Positions 45,245 to 53,450 of a stretch of DNA of 64,000 bases are shown here, piece after piece. The stretch is from positions 806,001 through 870,000 of the forward strand of contig CBDCPP010000002.1 of assembly GCA_965220315.1 (NCBI GenBank). Direction: 5' to 3'. A program made the position numbers and the translations under genes. A model generated the notes under the pieces. The model saw nothing but the letters and a program-made list of their open reading frames with translations, was not told where the DNA came from and did not search any database. Source of the DNA: JAPOXK01 sp965220315. GTDB lineage: Bacteria > Chloroflexota > Dehalococcoidia > Bin125. The first letter of the stretch is position 1. Every line of letters starts with the position of its first letter.

Positions 45245-45676
45245 ATGGCAAACCCGGTGATGGATCTGGTGAACTGGGCGCGCGCGGCGCGCGTTGCGCA
45301 CGCCCACTGCGACGTGCCCTGTGGTCTGTACCACCCACACGCGGCCGAGTTGGCTGCGGAGACGGTCGAGAAGATGGTGGAGAAACTCGAAGGCCTCGGC
45401 CCCGATGATGGCTCGTTGGCTTGGCGAAACTCCGCTACGCGCATGATCGCCGCTAAGGAGGAGCACGCGGAGATCGTCAAGCATGAGATCACGATCCTCT
45501 GGGGCGATTACTTCAAGCCTCCGCATTTGGAGCAGTGGCCGCAGCTGCACGAACTCGTTTGGAATACGCTCAAGCTGGCCGCCTATAACAAGCAAAACGT
45601 CGATATGGAGGCCGCAGGCAAGCTACGGGGCGAGGTTAAGAAGATCGCCGACATCTTCTGGGAATCGAAAAAGTAA
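45245..45676 (+). CDS. sodN: Nickel superoxide dismutase
   Basis: 143 aa. The nickel hook H21-C22-D23-V-P25-C26-G-L-Y29 is intact after a 20-residue leader ending in ARVAHA, which SodX should cleave so that His21 supplies the amino ligand. The rest is the helical bundle with charged repeats (EEHAEIVKHEITILWGDYF). ATG 45245 follows AAGGAGGT, a strong Shine-Dalgarno; upstream frame extension overlaps sodX. It converts superoxide to oxygen and peroxide. A hairpin follows at 45691-45727. Confidence 0.97.
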   Translation: MANPVMDLVNWARAARVAHAHCDVPCGLYHPHAAELAAETVEKMVEKLEGLGPDDGSLAWRNSATRMIAAKEEHAEIVKHEITILWGDYFKPPHLEQWPQLHELVWNTLKLAAYNKQNVDMEAAGKLRGEVKKIADIFWESKK

Positions 45677-45690
45677 CCACGGGATCAGAG

Positions 45691-45727
45691 GGCCGCACAG
45701 CTCCTCCGAACTGAGGACCGTGCGGCC
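45691..45727 (+). terminator. Hairpin after sodN, between convergent genes
   Basis: An 8-bp GGCCGCAC/GTGCGGCC outer stem and TCCTC/GAGGA inner stem are separated by a small internal loop. It starts 14 bases after the sodN stop and 8 bases before the end of the convergent zinc-ribbon gene. There is no U tract in either direction. It probably serves both genes. Confidence 0.55.
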
Positions 45728-45734
45728 GCTCATC

Positions 45735-46025
45735 TCAGTGCACGTGCGAATGTCCGTGGTCGTGGCTGTGTTCCCCATCACCCCAGCCGCTGCCTAGGCC
45801 TGCATCGTCGCCGAAGTCCCCCGCCTCGAAGTCACTGCCGAGGTCATCGCCGAGATCGTCGTCAAAGTCATCGGCCCCAAACGCGCCGATCGCTGACGAA
45901 TTCCAGACTCGCTGGCCTTTCCTGCCGTCGTCTGGGCAGTAGGCCGGGTCGCCGGCCTCTCCGCGCGGACGTGTGACCTCAAACACGGTGGCGCACTGGC
46001 TGCAGCGGAATTCGTAGATCGGCAT
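45735..46025 (-). CDS. FmdB-like zinc-ribbon protein with Asp/His-rich tail
   Basis: 96 aa. The N-terminus MPIYEFRCSQCATVFEV is the FmdB/CxxC regulatory-protein fold. Only C8, C11 and C30 are present; the fourth ribbon Cys, normally in CPxCG, is replaced (CPDDG). Residues 50-84 are Asp/Gly-rich and the end is His-rich (EHSHDHGHSHVH), a metal-binding composition. It converges on sodN, the hairpin lying between. A role in nickel or zinc storage or delivery is plausible by composition and position only. ATG 46025 fits family starts. Confidence 0.85.
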   Translation of the reverse strand: MPIYEFRCSQCATVFEVTRPRGEAGDPAYCPDDGRKGQRVWNSSAIGAFGADDFDDDLGDDLGSDFEAGDFGDDAGLGSGWGDGEHSHDHGHSHVH

Positions 46026-46074
46026 GGTCGCGACTCCGTCGATGGTCCCTGGCTGGCCTGGCAGCGATTTTAGC

Positions 46075-46740
46075 CTAGGGTAGCTGCTCCTGCCGGAAGT
46101 GATGAAACGCGAGCGCGGTACCCTCTCCGATATCGAAGCCACCGTCCTCATCAACTAGTTCGTTTGACATCGCGCTGCTTGCACCACGCACGAGGGTCGC
46201 TGCTCGCAGTGGGTAGCGCAGCCCGATCGTGTCGACACCGCGCACCTCGTCGCTGATCGGGACCAGCGAAACGTAGTCGCCCGGCGCGCCCCGGAACCGC
46301 ACGGACGGCGCGCCGTTCCCGCGGAGCAGCACGCCTTCTGACCAGTCGCTCACGACGGCAATGCGCACGCCGTGCAGCTCCCGTGCCGAGAGGTACATCA
46401 GATTCGCGAAGCCATGATCGAGGCGATCAGCGCTTTGTACGCCCACTAGCACGACTTCGTCGGCGCCCCGCTGGCGCGCCAGCAGCAATCCGACCATCCC
46501 GTCGGTCTGCTGCTCGGGGTTTGGGTGTGCGACTAGCTCGACGTTGGCCGCCCGTAGCGCGGCGAGTGCACCCTCCGTCAATGAGTCGAGGTCGCCCACG
46601 AGCACATCCGGCAAACGTCCTAACGCCTGCAGGCGTGCTGCTCCGCCGTCTGCCGCGATCACTAGATCGGCTGTATCCAAGTGCCGGTGCAGTAGTGCTG
46701 TCTCCGCCACTTCGCCGGCCAGCGCTAGAACTGCTTTCAT
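46075..46740 (-). CDS. thiN: Thiamine pyrophosphokinase
   Basis: 221 aa. The N-terminal catalytic domain shows VIAADGGAARLQALGRLPDVLVGDLDSL, the family Asp cluster, and the C-terminal beta-roll thiamine-binding region has GDYVSLVPIS and GLRYPL. The usual QDKTD motif reads EQQTDGMVG, a divergence. It converts thiamine to thiamine diphosphate. It lies downstream of the thiolase gene, separated by a strong hairpin. Confidence 0.88.
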   Translation of the reverse strand: MKAVLALAGEVAETALLHRHLDTADLVIAADGGAARLQALGRLPDVLVGDLDSLTEGALAALRAANVELVAHPNPEQQTDGMVGLLLARQRGADEVVLVGVQSADRLDHGFANLMYLSARELHGVRIAVVSDWSEGVLLRGNGAPSVRFRGAPGDYVSLVPISDEVRGVDTIGLRYPLRAATLVRGASSAMSNELVDEDGGFDIGEGTALAFHHFRQEQLP

Positions 46741-46777
46741 GCCGTCCCTCCGCCACGTGGAGAGCCGTGTGGAGATC

Positions 46778-46806
46778 AGTGAGGGCGCCCACTAGGCGCC
46801 CTCACT
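46778..46806 (-). terminator. Hairpin after thiolase gene
   Basis: A perfect 12-bp stem (AGTGAGGGCGCC / GGCGCCCTCACT) with a 5-base loop lies 24 bases downstream of the thiolase stop on the minus strand and 38 bases before the thiN start. No U tract follows. Confidence 0.65.
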
Positions 46807-46829
46807 GTCATCGCCGAACGGATGTAGTA

Positions 46830-47996
46830 CTACTTCGTCAAGATGTGCACCGCGCAAGCACTGCCCAAGCCGATCGTGTGCGCCATGCCTACCTTGTAAT
46901 TGGGCACTTGGCGGTCGCCGGCCTGGCCGCGCATCTGCCACGTGATCTCGCAGATGTTGGCGACGCCCGTCGCGCCGATCGGGTGCCCTTTGGAGAGCAA
47001 GCCACCGCTCGTGTTGACTGGGGTCCAACGCGGGTCACCCTGTGGCCCTGCGAGGTCCGTCAGCTTCTCGTCTATCCAGCGGCCGGCTTCACCCTTGGGC
47101 GCTAGCTGCAGATTCTCGTAGTGCAGCACTTCGGCCGTTGCGAAACAGTCGTGCAGCTCCACGCTGTTGAGATCCTGCGGTGCCACGCCGGCTTGCTCGT
47201 ACGCTTCCTGCGCTGCATTCACGGTCATCGTGTTGACGTCCGGGAACGTCAGCACGCGGTCTGTGTATGGATCCGTCGTCAAAGCCGACGCCGCGACCTT
47301 GATCAACTCACTGGAGAACTGCTTGACCTTCTCTTTGCTCATCACGATCGCGGCCGCCGCGCCGTCGCCGGTGGGGCAACACATGTAGAGCGTGTTCGGG
47401 TAGGCGACCATGCGGGCGTTGAGCACGTCTTCCAGGCTCACCCGAACTTGGTATTGGCTCAGCGGGTTGGCCATGGCGTGCTCGTGGTTCTTCACCGACA
47501 CCTGGGCGAACTGCTCGACCGTGGTGCCGTACTGACGGGAGTGCTCGAGCCCGGCCATGCCGAACACGCCTGGCATGGTGCCGGTGCCCATCACACCCTC
47601 GGGCGAATAGGCTGGGTCGCCCGTGATGCCACCCAACAGACCGCGCTTGCCCATCTGCTCCACGCCGACCGCCAAGGCGATGTCGTACGCCCCGGATCCT
47701 ACGGCGAAGTAGGCCTCGCGGAAGGCTGTGGAGCCTGTGGCGCAGGCATTGGCCACGTTATAGACCGGGATACCCGTCATCCCGACCTCTTTGAGGATCT
47801 TCTGCCCGATCATGTTGGTTTGGTAGAGACAGCCGGCGGCCATCATCTCGATGTCGTTCAACTGCATCCCGCCGTCGGCCAGCGCTAGCTGTACCGCTTG
47901 GGCACCCAGCGTCGCGACGTTTTCCTCCGGGTAGCGTCCGAACTTGATCATGCCCACGCCGCCGACGTAGACGTCCCGCAGTGACTCGTTGTTCAT
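46830..47996 (-). CDS. Thiolase family protein (SCP2-thiolase/lipid-transfer type)
   Basis: 388 aa. The nucleophile Cys85 lies in VANACATGS and the C-terminal NTSGGLLSKGHPIGATG contains the catalytic His; a late Cys is in GLGSACAVH. This subgroup typically works with a DUF35/OB-fold partner and acts on sterol- or fatty-acyl-CoA side chains, or as an acyltransferase. A DUF35 gene is 63 bp upstream on the same strand, so the two probably form a complex. AAGGAG precedes ATG 47996. The substrate is unknown. Confidence 0.92.
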   Translation of the reverse strand: MNNESLRDVYVGGVGMIKFGRYPEENVATLGAQAVQLALADGGMQLNDIEMMAAGCLYQTNMIGQKILKEVGMTGIPVYNVANACATGSTAFREAYFAVGSGAYDIALAVGVEQMGKRGLLGGITGDPAYSPEGVMGTGTMPGVFGMAGLEHSRQYGTTVEQFAQVSVKNHEHAMANPLSQYQVRVSLEDVLNARMVAYPNTLYMCCPTGDGAAAAIVMSKEKVKQFSSELIKVAASALTTDPYTDRVLTFPDVNTMTVNAAQEAYEQAGVAPQDLNSVELHDCFATAEVLHYENLQLAPKGEAGRWIDEKLTDLAGPQGDPRWTPVNTSGGLLSKGHPIGATGVANICEITWQMRGQAGDRQVPNYKVGMAHTIGLGSACAVHILTK

Positions 47997-48059
47997 GCAG
48001 TGAACTCCTTCACAGCGACGCTCCGGACGCCGCCTACTTCCGCTTGATTCTACACCGCG

Positions 48060-48530
48060 CTACGCAGGTTCAAAGTGCCAAACGACGACATCGTTGCCGT
48101 TCTTGTCCTTATGGGCCACGGCTGCCTTGCCTCGGACTTTCATTCCCAAGTGCATATTCTTCTGGTCGGCCCCAACGCCCACGATATTGGCCCGCACGGC
48201 GACCTTTGCCTCTGCGTCTTCCTCCACCCCAACATCAATGATCCCCCCCACGAACGGTGTCGGGATTCCCGGCCAGGATTGGTGTACTACCGTGTACACC
48301 CAGACTTCGCCCTCGTCGCTCAGCCGGACCGTGCTGAACTGGTCCTCATCTTTACCGTTGCAGACGGCACAGTAACGTCGCGTTGGTACATAGAGGAAAA
48401 CCGCGCGACAGGATTTGCATTGCAACCCTTTGAGGTACGCCCCTTCGAGACTGTTCTCGTTCGGCATGATCAGGTAGTCGACGATCGGGCGCAGGCCCGG
48501 CTTCGCCTCGGTCGCGGTGTCGCTGGTCAT
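48060..48530 (-). CDS. Zn-ribbon OB-fold (DUF35) protein
   Basis: 156 aa. A zinc ribbon (CKSCRAVF ... YCAVCNG) is followed by an OB-fold (VWVYTVVHQSWPGIPTPFVGGIIDV and LHLGMKVRGKA-like strands). DUF35 proteins pair with SCP2-type thiolases and enoyl-CoA or aldolase enzymes, binding acyl-CoA. The start follows AGGGA. It lies directly upstream of the thiolase gene. Confidence 0.9.
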   Translation of the reverse strand: MTSDTATEAKPGLRPIVDYLIMPNENSLEGAYLKGLQCKSCRAVFLYVPTRRYCAVCNGKDEDQFSTVRLSDEGEVWVYTVVHQSWPGIPTPFVGGIIDVGVEEDAEAKVAVRANIVGVGADQKNMHLGMKVRGKAAVAHKDKNGNDVVVWHFEPA

Positions 48531-48640
48531 ATTTTCCCTACTGATAGTTGGCCTGATGGAGTCTGGGCCCAGAGCGCCATTATCGCCATCACCTGGGACC
48601 CGTCAAGCGACGAACGCGAATCCGCTAGACATGGGATCCG

Positions 48641-49645
48641 CTAGGCATGGATCCGCCCGTCCGCGCGGAAGTATGATACAGCGTCGGCGAAGGCCTGGCT
48701 GAGAGACGATTGTGGCAGTCCAAGCTCTGTGATGGCCTTGGTCGGATCGAACCACATTCGATGCCGCGCCAGCCGCACCCCCGCAATCGACGCCCGTGGT
48801 ATCCGCGCCCGCCGCCGGCTCCAACGCTCGTCGACCTGCGCGTAGGCCATCGCCACCAGCCACGGCAACGGCATTCGCGGCGCACCCCGGCCGGTGAGCG
48901 CCGCGGCGCGCGCCATCACCTCTCGCAGCGTCAAATTGCCTTGCGCGTGTCCCAGGATGTATCGCTCCCCCACGCGCCCCCGCTGCCAGGCCAGCACGTG
49001 CCCAGCCGCCACGTCCCGCACGGGCACGATGTTGAGCCCGGCGCCGCGCATATAGCCGGGGAGGTCACCGTTGGCCGCGTCGAGGATTAGACGGCCCGTT
49101 GGAGTCGGCTTCACATCCAGTGTCCCGATCGGCGCCGTTGGATTCACTACCACGGCCGGCAGCCCCTCCTCCGCGATTAAAGCGTGTACCAGCCGCTCGC
49201 TGTGATACTTGCTCGCTTCGTAAGGTCCGGCCAGCTCGTGCTCATTCGCCCACTGCTCCTCCGTTACTGGTGCGCCGTCGTTGGCCGCGTACCCGATCGC
49301 TGCTACCGACGAAGTGTGGACAACCCGTTCGACGCCTGCCCGCAGTGCTGCTTGCATCAGTGCACGCGTCCCCTCCACATTGACGGCGCGCAGCCGCGCG
49401 CTGTCGCCCGCGAGTTCATAGAGAGCCGCGATGTGGAACAACACGTCGATATCGGTCATGGCTTGCTCTAGCGAACCAACGTCGATGAGATCACCCTTCG
49501 CTTGTTCCACCGCCAAGCCGTGAAGGTTCGCTGGTGTGCCGTCCCCGCGCACCAGTGCGCGTACCTCGACACCTTCCTTGATCAGCGTGCGCACCACGTG
49601 TGCGCCGATGAATCCACTGCCCCCTGTTACGAGCGCCCGTGTCAT
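48641..49645 (-). CDS. hpnA: Hopanoid-associated sugar epimerase (HpnA type)
   Basis: 334 aa extended SDR. NAD-binding is TGGSGFIGAH, and the catalytic pair is Y-x3-K in GPYEASKYHSE. NPTAPIGTLDVKPTPTG is the block that marks the HpnA subgroup. The start ATG 49645 overlaps the stop of hpnG (ATGA). HpnA is regularly linked to hopanoid loci; its precise reaction is not settled. Confidence 0.9.
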   Translation of the reverse strand: MTRALVTGGSGFIGAHVVRTLIKEGVEVRALVRGDGTPANLHGLAVEQAKGDLIDVGSLEQAMTDIDVLFHIAALYELAGDSARLRAVNVEGTRALMQAALRAGVERVVHTSSVAAIGYAANDGAPVTEEQWANEHELAGPYEASKYHSERLVHALIAEEGLPAVVVNPTAPIGTLDVKPTPTGRLILDAANGDLPGYMRGAGLNIVPVRDVAAGHVLAWQRGRVGERYILGHAQGNLTLREVMARAAALTGRGAPRMPLPWLVAMAYAQVDERWSRRRARIPRASIAGVRLARHRMWFDPTKAITELGLPQSSLSQAFADAVSYFRADGRIHA

Positions 49646-50406
49646 GCGCGCACGCCTTGACATGGAGTGTCGACCAGCGTCTCGAGCACGGCATCGATCG
49701 AGCGTCGCGCCGTACGCCAGTGCCACGCGAGTCGCGGCAGCGCCGGGGCGAGACTTGGCTGGCGTAGCAGGCTACGCGTAACCTCGCTCACCGAGGGGCC
49801 GCGCCAATCCCAGCTCTCCACGGCGGGTGGGAGGTCCGCTTCCACTGGGTCGAGCACCGCCCGCAGCGATGCGAACGGCATCCCTAGCTCATCGGCGGCT
49901 TCCGCCCACAGGTAGTCCTCCATCTGCACCACGCTCGCCTGTGAACGCGCGCCCCGATCGCGTTTCTCCTCAGCCCGCAGCAAGGGCGCTGCAACGGTCA
50001 AGTTCTCGCCTCGTGCCCACTGTACGCGGGCGCGATCGAGCACATCCGCGCTAAGCGCAGCTAAGCCCTTGTCGGGCGAGAGCCTTTCGCCAATGCGTTG
50101 GCCGCCTCGTCCTTGACGCTGAAACGCTTCCGCGAGAACGACCGTGCCCGGCGCCAACCCGATGCGCATGCCTCCAGCTACACCAACGGCCAGCAACTTG
50201 CTCACTGGCGGGTCGAGGGTCGCCAGCGCCGCGCCTGCTGCCGCCGCTCGCTTCACCCCAGGACCCGACACCACGACCCGCACCCGCACCCCATTGCGTT
50301 CGCCCCAGGTTGCCCACCCGTCTCCTAGCTCCACCCGGCACGGACGGCGCAATCGCCGCGAGAACGCGCCTGCTTCCCAGGGCAACGCGGTCAGAATCGT
50401 GAGCAC
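49642..50406 (-). CDS. hpnG: Hopanoid-associated phosphorylase (HpnG type)
   Basis: 254 aa purine-nucleoside-phosphorylase-fold protein, with VVVSGPGVKRAAAA and LLAVGVAGGMRIGLAPGTVV near residues 45 and 75 and a C-terminal QMEDYLWAEAADELG substrate loop. By family it removes adenine from adenosylhopane to give ribosylhopane. Position between hpnH and hpnA supports this. It starts 102 bp after hpnH, across a hairpin. Confidence 0.88.
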   Translation of the reverse strand: MLTILTALPWEAGAFSRRLRRPCRVELGDGWATWGERNGVRVRVVVSGPGVKRAAAAGAALATLDPPVSKLLAVGVAGGMRIGLAPGTVVLAEAFQRQGRGGQRIGERLSPDKGLAALSADVLDRARVQWARGENLTVAAPLLRAEEKRDRGARSQASVVQMEDYLWAEAADELGMPFASLRAVLDPVEADLPPAVESWDWRGPSVSEVTRSLLRQPSLAPALPRLAWHWRTARRSIDAVLETLVDTPCQGVRA

Positions 50407-50456
50407 GGCCCGCTCGCAGCTCTTGGCGCAGCCTCCAACGTGCGGGCTTCCGGAAC

Positions 50457-50488
50457 GGAAAAGCTCGGCGCGCCAGTCGAGCTTTTCC
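50457..50488 (-). terminator. Hairpin between hpnH and hpnG
   Basis: GGAAAAGCTCG (50457-50467) and CGAGCTTTTCC (50478-50488) form an 11-bp perfect stem with a 10-base loop, 20 bases after the hpnH stop. U-rich bases lie only within the stem. It may be a partial terminator setting the hpnH/hpnG ratio. Confidence 0.55.
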
Positions 50489-50508
50489 GGCGCGCTGCGG
50501 CCCGAGGT

Positions 50509-51516
50509 CTAGATCAGTGCGCTCTTGAGGGCGCGCAACCCGCGCAAGGGGTTAGTGCTCGCATCGATCACTGCGGTTGCCTCGAACCCGGAGTGCACCA
50601 TGCAATTCTGACACTTGGGATTGCCGCTCGCGTGGCCGTACTGGCTCCAGTCCGTCTCGTTGATCAGTTCGTCGAACGTATCAACGTAACCCTCGTCCAT
50701 CAGGTAACAAGGCCGTTGCCAACCCAAGACGGAACGTGTCGGATTCCCCCAGGGCGTGCAGTCATATTCGATCTCACCCTTGAGGAAATCGAGGAAGAGC
50801 TGACTCTGGTTGAATGTCCATTGCGCCGGCGGCTCGCGCAAGATGTCCCGAAACAGCTCCCGCGTCTGATCTCGCGTGAGGAAGTGCTCTTGGTCCGGAG
50901 CTTTCTCGTAAGCGTAGCCCGGCGAGACCATCATTCCATCGACGTCCAACCCCGTTAGGTAGTCGAACATCTCACGCACCCGCTTGGAGTCGGCGCCGAG
51001 GAAGATCGTGCTGTTAGTCGTGACGCGGAAGCCACGCTCTTTCGCAGCCTTGATCGCGGCGATGGCCACGTCGAATATCCCTTCGCGACAGACCGATGCG
51101 TCATGCTCCTTGCGCAACCCATCAATGTGAACGGAGAACGTGAGGTACGGGTTTGGTTCGAACTGGTCGAGTTTTTTCTCCAGCAGGATCGCGTTCGTGC
51201 AGAGGTAAACGAATTTCTTTCGCTCGATCAGTCCGGCCACGATCCGCCCGATCTCCGGGTGGATGAGGGGCTCCCCCCCGGGGATCGAGACGATCGGCGC
51301 GCCGCACTCATCGGCCGCCGCCCAGCACTCTTCCGGGCTGAGCTGTGTCCGCAGGATGTCGATGGGGTGCTGGATCTTGCCGCAGCCTGCGCACTCCAGG
51401 TTGCAGACGTACAACGGCTCAAGCATCAATACCAGTGGGTAGCGCTCGACGCCTTTCAGACGCTGCGTGGCGACGTACTTCCCGACCGAGATCGCCTCAC
51501 GTAGGGGAACAGCCAT
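50509..51516 (-). CDS. hpnH: Adenosyl-hopene transferase, radical SAM (HpnH)
   Basis: 335 aa. The radical-SAM cluster is C38-x3-C42-x2-C45 (YVCNLECAGCGKIQHP), followed by SIPGGEPLIHPE for SAM binding. C-terminal SPGYAYEKAPDQEHFL and CYLMDEGYVDTF are typical of HpnH. It adds the adenosyl radical to diploptene to make adenosylhopane, the first step of C35 hopanoids. ATG 51516 (MAVPLREAISV) is the family start. No squalene-hopene cyclase is in the window. Confidence 0.95.
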   Translation of the reverse strand: MAVPLREAISVGKYVATQRLKGVERYPLVLMLEPLYVCNLECAGCGKIQHPIDILRTQLSPEECWAAADECGAPIVSIPGGEPLIHPEIGRIVAGLIERKKFVYLCTNAILLEKKLDQFEPNPYLTFSVHIDGLRKEHDASVCREGIFDVAIAAIKAAKERGFRVTTNSTIFLGADSKRVREMFDYLTGLDVDGMMVSPGYAYEKAPDQEHFLTRDQTRELFRDILREPPAQWTFNQSQLFLDFLKGEIEYDCTPWGNPTRSVLGWQRPCYLMDEGYVDTFDELINETDWSQYGHASGNPKCQNCMVHSGFEATAVIDASTNPLRGLRALKSALI

Positions 51517-51579
51517 ATGCCTGCACAATCTGAATTAGCCGCATGAAATCGACGGCAATATAACACGGGCTCGTTGCTG

Positions 51580-52182
51580 CTACTGTCGTGTCCCCAGCAG
51601 GGACAATGCTCGCTTGTAATCGTTCGGTGAGTCGAGATCGAGTCCTACGAGCGGATCGCTGGTCTCTACGAATCGCGTAGTCTGCCGATGGCGCGCGCGC
51701 ACTGCTTTGAGGCCCTGCCCGTCTTCGTCGACTTGCCGCAGCTCTGGCAGCAAGCTCCCCGCGAATACGGCAGGATGACCGTTTTGATCGTTATAACGAG
51801 GAACGACGATCGATGCCCCTCCCCTCTCTATCTCTCCGATCAAGCGGCGGACCGTTGCGACGCTGCAGGGTCCGTCGACATTGGCCGTCACGATCGCTGC
51901 GTGCCCCTCCGGCAGGATCGCTGCTCCTACCCGCACTGACGACGCTCGCCCCTCGGTGTAGCGATGGTTTACTACCATCCGGCAAGGCGCGCGGCCGGCG
52001 ATGCGTGAACGGATCGTATCGGCTTGATAGCCGAGGACGACGATCACCGGATCACAGCCGACTTCGACGAGCGTGTCGATTTGATGTTGGAGAAGTGGCC
52101 GACCGCCCCAATCAAGCAGCGCTTTGGCGGTGCCCATCCGCGTGGACGCGCCTGCGGACAGGAGTAGTGCTGCTGCGCTCAC
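51580..52182 (-). CDS. MocA-like molybdenum cofactor nucleotidyltransferase
   Basis: 200 aa. The N-terminal LLLSAGASTRMGTAKALLDW matches the NTP-transferase signature, and VTANVDGP and QNGHPAVF are metal and substrate motifs. This is the MocA subgroup that makes the MCD cofactor of xanthine-dehydrogenase-type enzymes from CTP. The start overlaps the upstream FAD subunit stop (ATGA), consistent with maturation of a molybdenum hydroxylase. MobA-type GTP use cannot be excluded. Confidence 0.87.
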   Translation of the reverse strand: MSAAALLLSAGASTRMGTAKALLDWGGRPLLQHQIDTLVEVGCDPVIVVLGYQADTIRSRIAGRAPCRMVVNHRYTEGRASSVRVGAAILPEGHAAIVTANVDGPCSVATVRRLIGEIERGGASIVVPRYNDQNGHPAVFAGSLLPELRQVDEDGQGLKAVRARHRQTTRFVETSDPLVGLDLDSPNDYKRALSLLGTRQ

Positions 52183-53051
52183 GCGCCTGCGGCGGCGAAC
52201 GCCGCCGCCGCTGCCTCCCGCGTGATCCGTTCGAAGATCGCCAATCTTTGATCGCGAGGCCGCTCTTCCTGGTCTGGTGGGCTGACCTCTTCCCGTGCCG
52301 TCTGCCCGGCGATCGAGAAAAGGGCTTCGCTTCCCTCTCGCCCTACCAGCACGGTTTCTACCAGTCTCGCTCGCCCCACCAGCGGATCGAGTCCCCCAAG
52401 GGCAACCCGCGCGGCGCTGATCTGGTCTCCGCTGCGGGTCAGCATTACCGCGACGGCTTCCTTCAACTGTCCGCCGTCGCTCAGCTCCTCGGCGTACGCT
52501 TCCCCCACGCGACAGCCGCCTCCTTCACGGAGCGGCGAAAGCCAGACGCCCAAAAGGATTTCGGATGCGTGCAGGTTGTTCCGAGTGGGGTTCGCCAAGA
52601 TTGATTCCAGCGGTACGCGACGCCGGCCCTCGGGTGACGCTAGTTCTGCTTCCGCCCCGAGTGTCATCATCGCCGTCGCCAGCGCACTCGATCCGCCATC
52701 CACAAGGAGGCGACCGCCCAAAGTGATGCGATGCAGAGTAGGCGTACGTGCACGCGGCCGATGGTGCTCAATCCCAGTGCGCACCAGCAGCGGCCACCCG
52801 GGCGCATCGTGTAGCGACAGGAGTTTGGCAGCTGCTCCGATCCAGCCACTTTCTGGATCGAGCCGCCGCGCTTCTTCGATCCGTTCAATCGATACCAATA
52901 CCTTCGGCGCGCGCAACACATTGAGCAAGAGATTGGACATCACGGTCGACCCACCACTGAACACCCACGCGTTCTGGTTCTCGACTAGGAGCTGCACTGC
53001 CTCTTCTGCCGTCTTAGGTGTCAGCTTGCGCACTGGTTTAACCCGTTCCAT
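52179..53051 (-). CDS. FAD-binding subunit of molybdenum hydroxylase family
   Basis: 290 aa, CoxM/XdhB-like. The first FAD segment reads FSGGSTVMSNLL (normally AGGxxLxPxM) and the second ITLGGRLLVDGGSSALATAM, followed by the C-terminal CO-dehydrogenase flavoprotein region (ISAARVALGGLDPLVGRA). Neither the MoCo-containing large subunit nor a [2Fe-2S] small subunit is nearby. ATG 53051 overlaps the IscU-like gene by 14 bases. The upstream frame extension is unsupported. Confidence 0.85.
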   Translation of the reverse strand: MERVKPVRKLTPKTAEEAVQLLVENQNAWVFSGGSTVMSNLLLNVLRAPKVLVSIERIEEARRLDPESGWIGAAAKLLSLHDAPGWPLLVRTGIEHHRPRARTPTLHRITLGGRLLVDGGSSALATAMMTLGAEAELASPEGRRRVPLESILANPTRNNLHASEILLGVWLSPLREGGGCRVGEAYAEELSDGGQLKEAVAVMLTRSGDQISAARVALGGLDPLVGRARLVETVLVGREGSEALFSIAGQTAREEVSPPDQEERPRDQRLAIFERITREAAAAAFAAAGA

Positions 53052-53430
53052 CCTGCGATTCGTACGAGTGCAGTGCCTTCCGCAACGCGCCCGCCGCAAG
53101 GACGGAGCAGTGCACCTTGCTCGGCGGCAGTCCTCCCACTGCTTCCACAAAGTCCTCCCGTTGGAGTATGCGCGCCTCTCTCACACTTCGCCCTTGTAGC
53201 ATCTCTGTCGCGACCGAGCTTGTTGCGATCGCGGCACCGCACCCTTTTGTCAAGAAGCGTGCTTCGGTGATCACGTCATTCTCGATTCGCAGCATCAGCC
53301 GCATGTGGTCGCCACACACGGGGTTGCGCTCCTCGCCGACGGCGTTGGCGTTGGCGAGTTCTCCCGCGTTGCGCGGATTGCGAAAATGATCGAGTACTGT
53401 TGCGTTGTAGGATCCGTTCTCAGGACTCAT
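53038..53430 (-). CDS. IscU/NifU-like iron-sulfur scaffold protein
   Basis: 130 aa. The three scaffold cysteines are C39 (NPVCGD, with the conserved Asp), C64 (TKGCGAAIATSS) and C108 (KVHCSVLA). The fold matches SufU/IscU N-terminal NifU domains. No cysteine desulfurase is adjacent. It is the first cistron of a three-gene set ending in the MocA-like gene, and its 3' end overlaps the FAD subunit gene. Confidence 0.92.
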   Translation of the reverse strand: MSPENGSYNATVLDHFRNPRNAGELANANAVGEERNPVCGDHMRLMLRIENDVITEARFLTKGCGAAIATSSVATEMLQGRSVREARILQREDFVEAVGGLPPSKVHCSVLAAGALRKALHSYESQDGTG

Positions 53431-53450
53431 TGTTGCAGTCTACGAACTTC

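Noticed and set aside
47121..47888. 255-aa plus-strand open frame opposite the thiolase gene
   Set aside because: The minus-strand thiolase has complete catalytic motifs; the antisense product is His/Gly/Val-rich and lacks family features.
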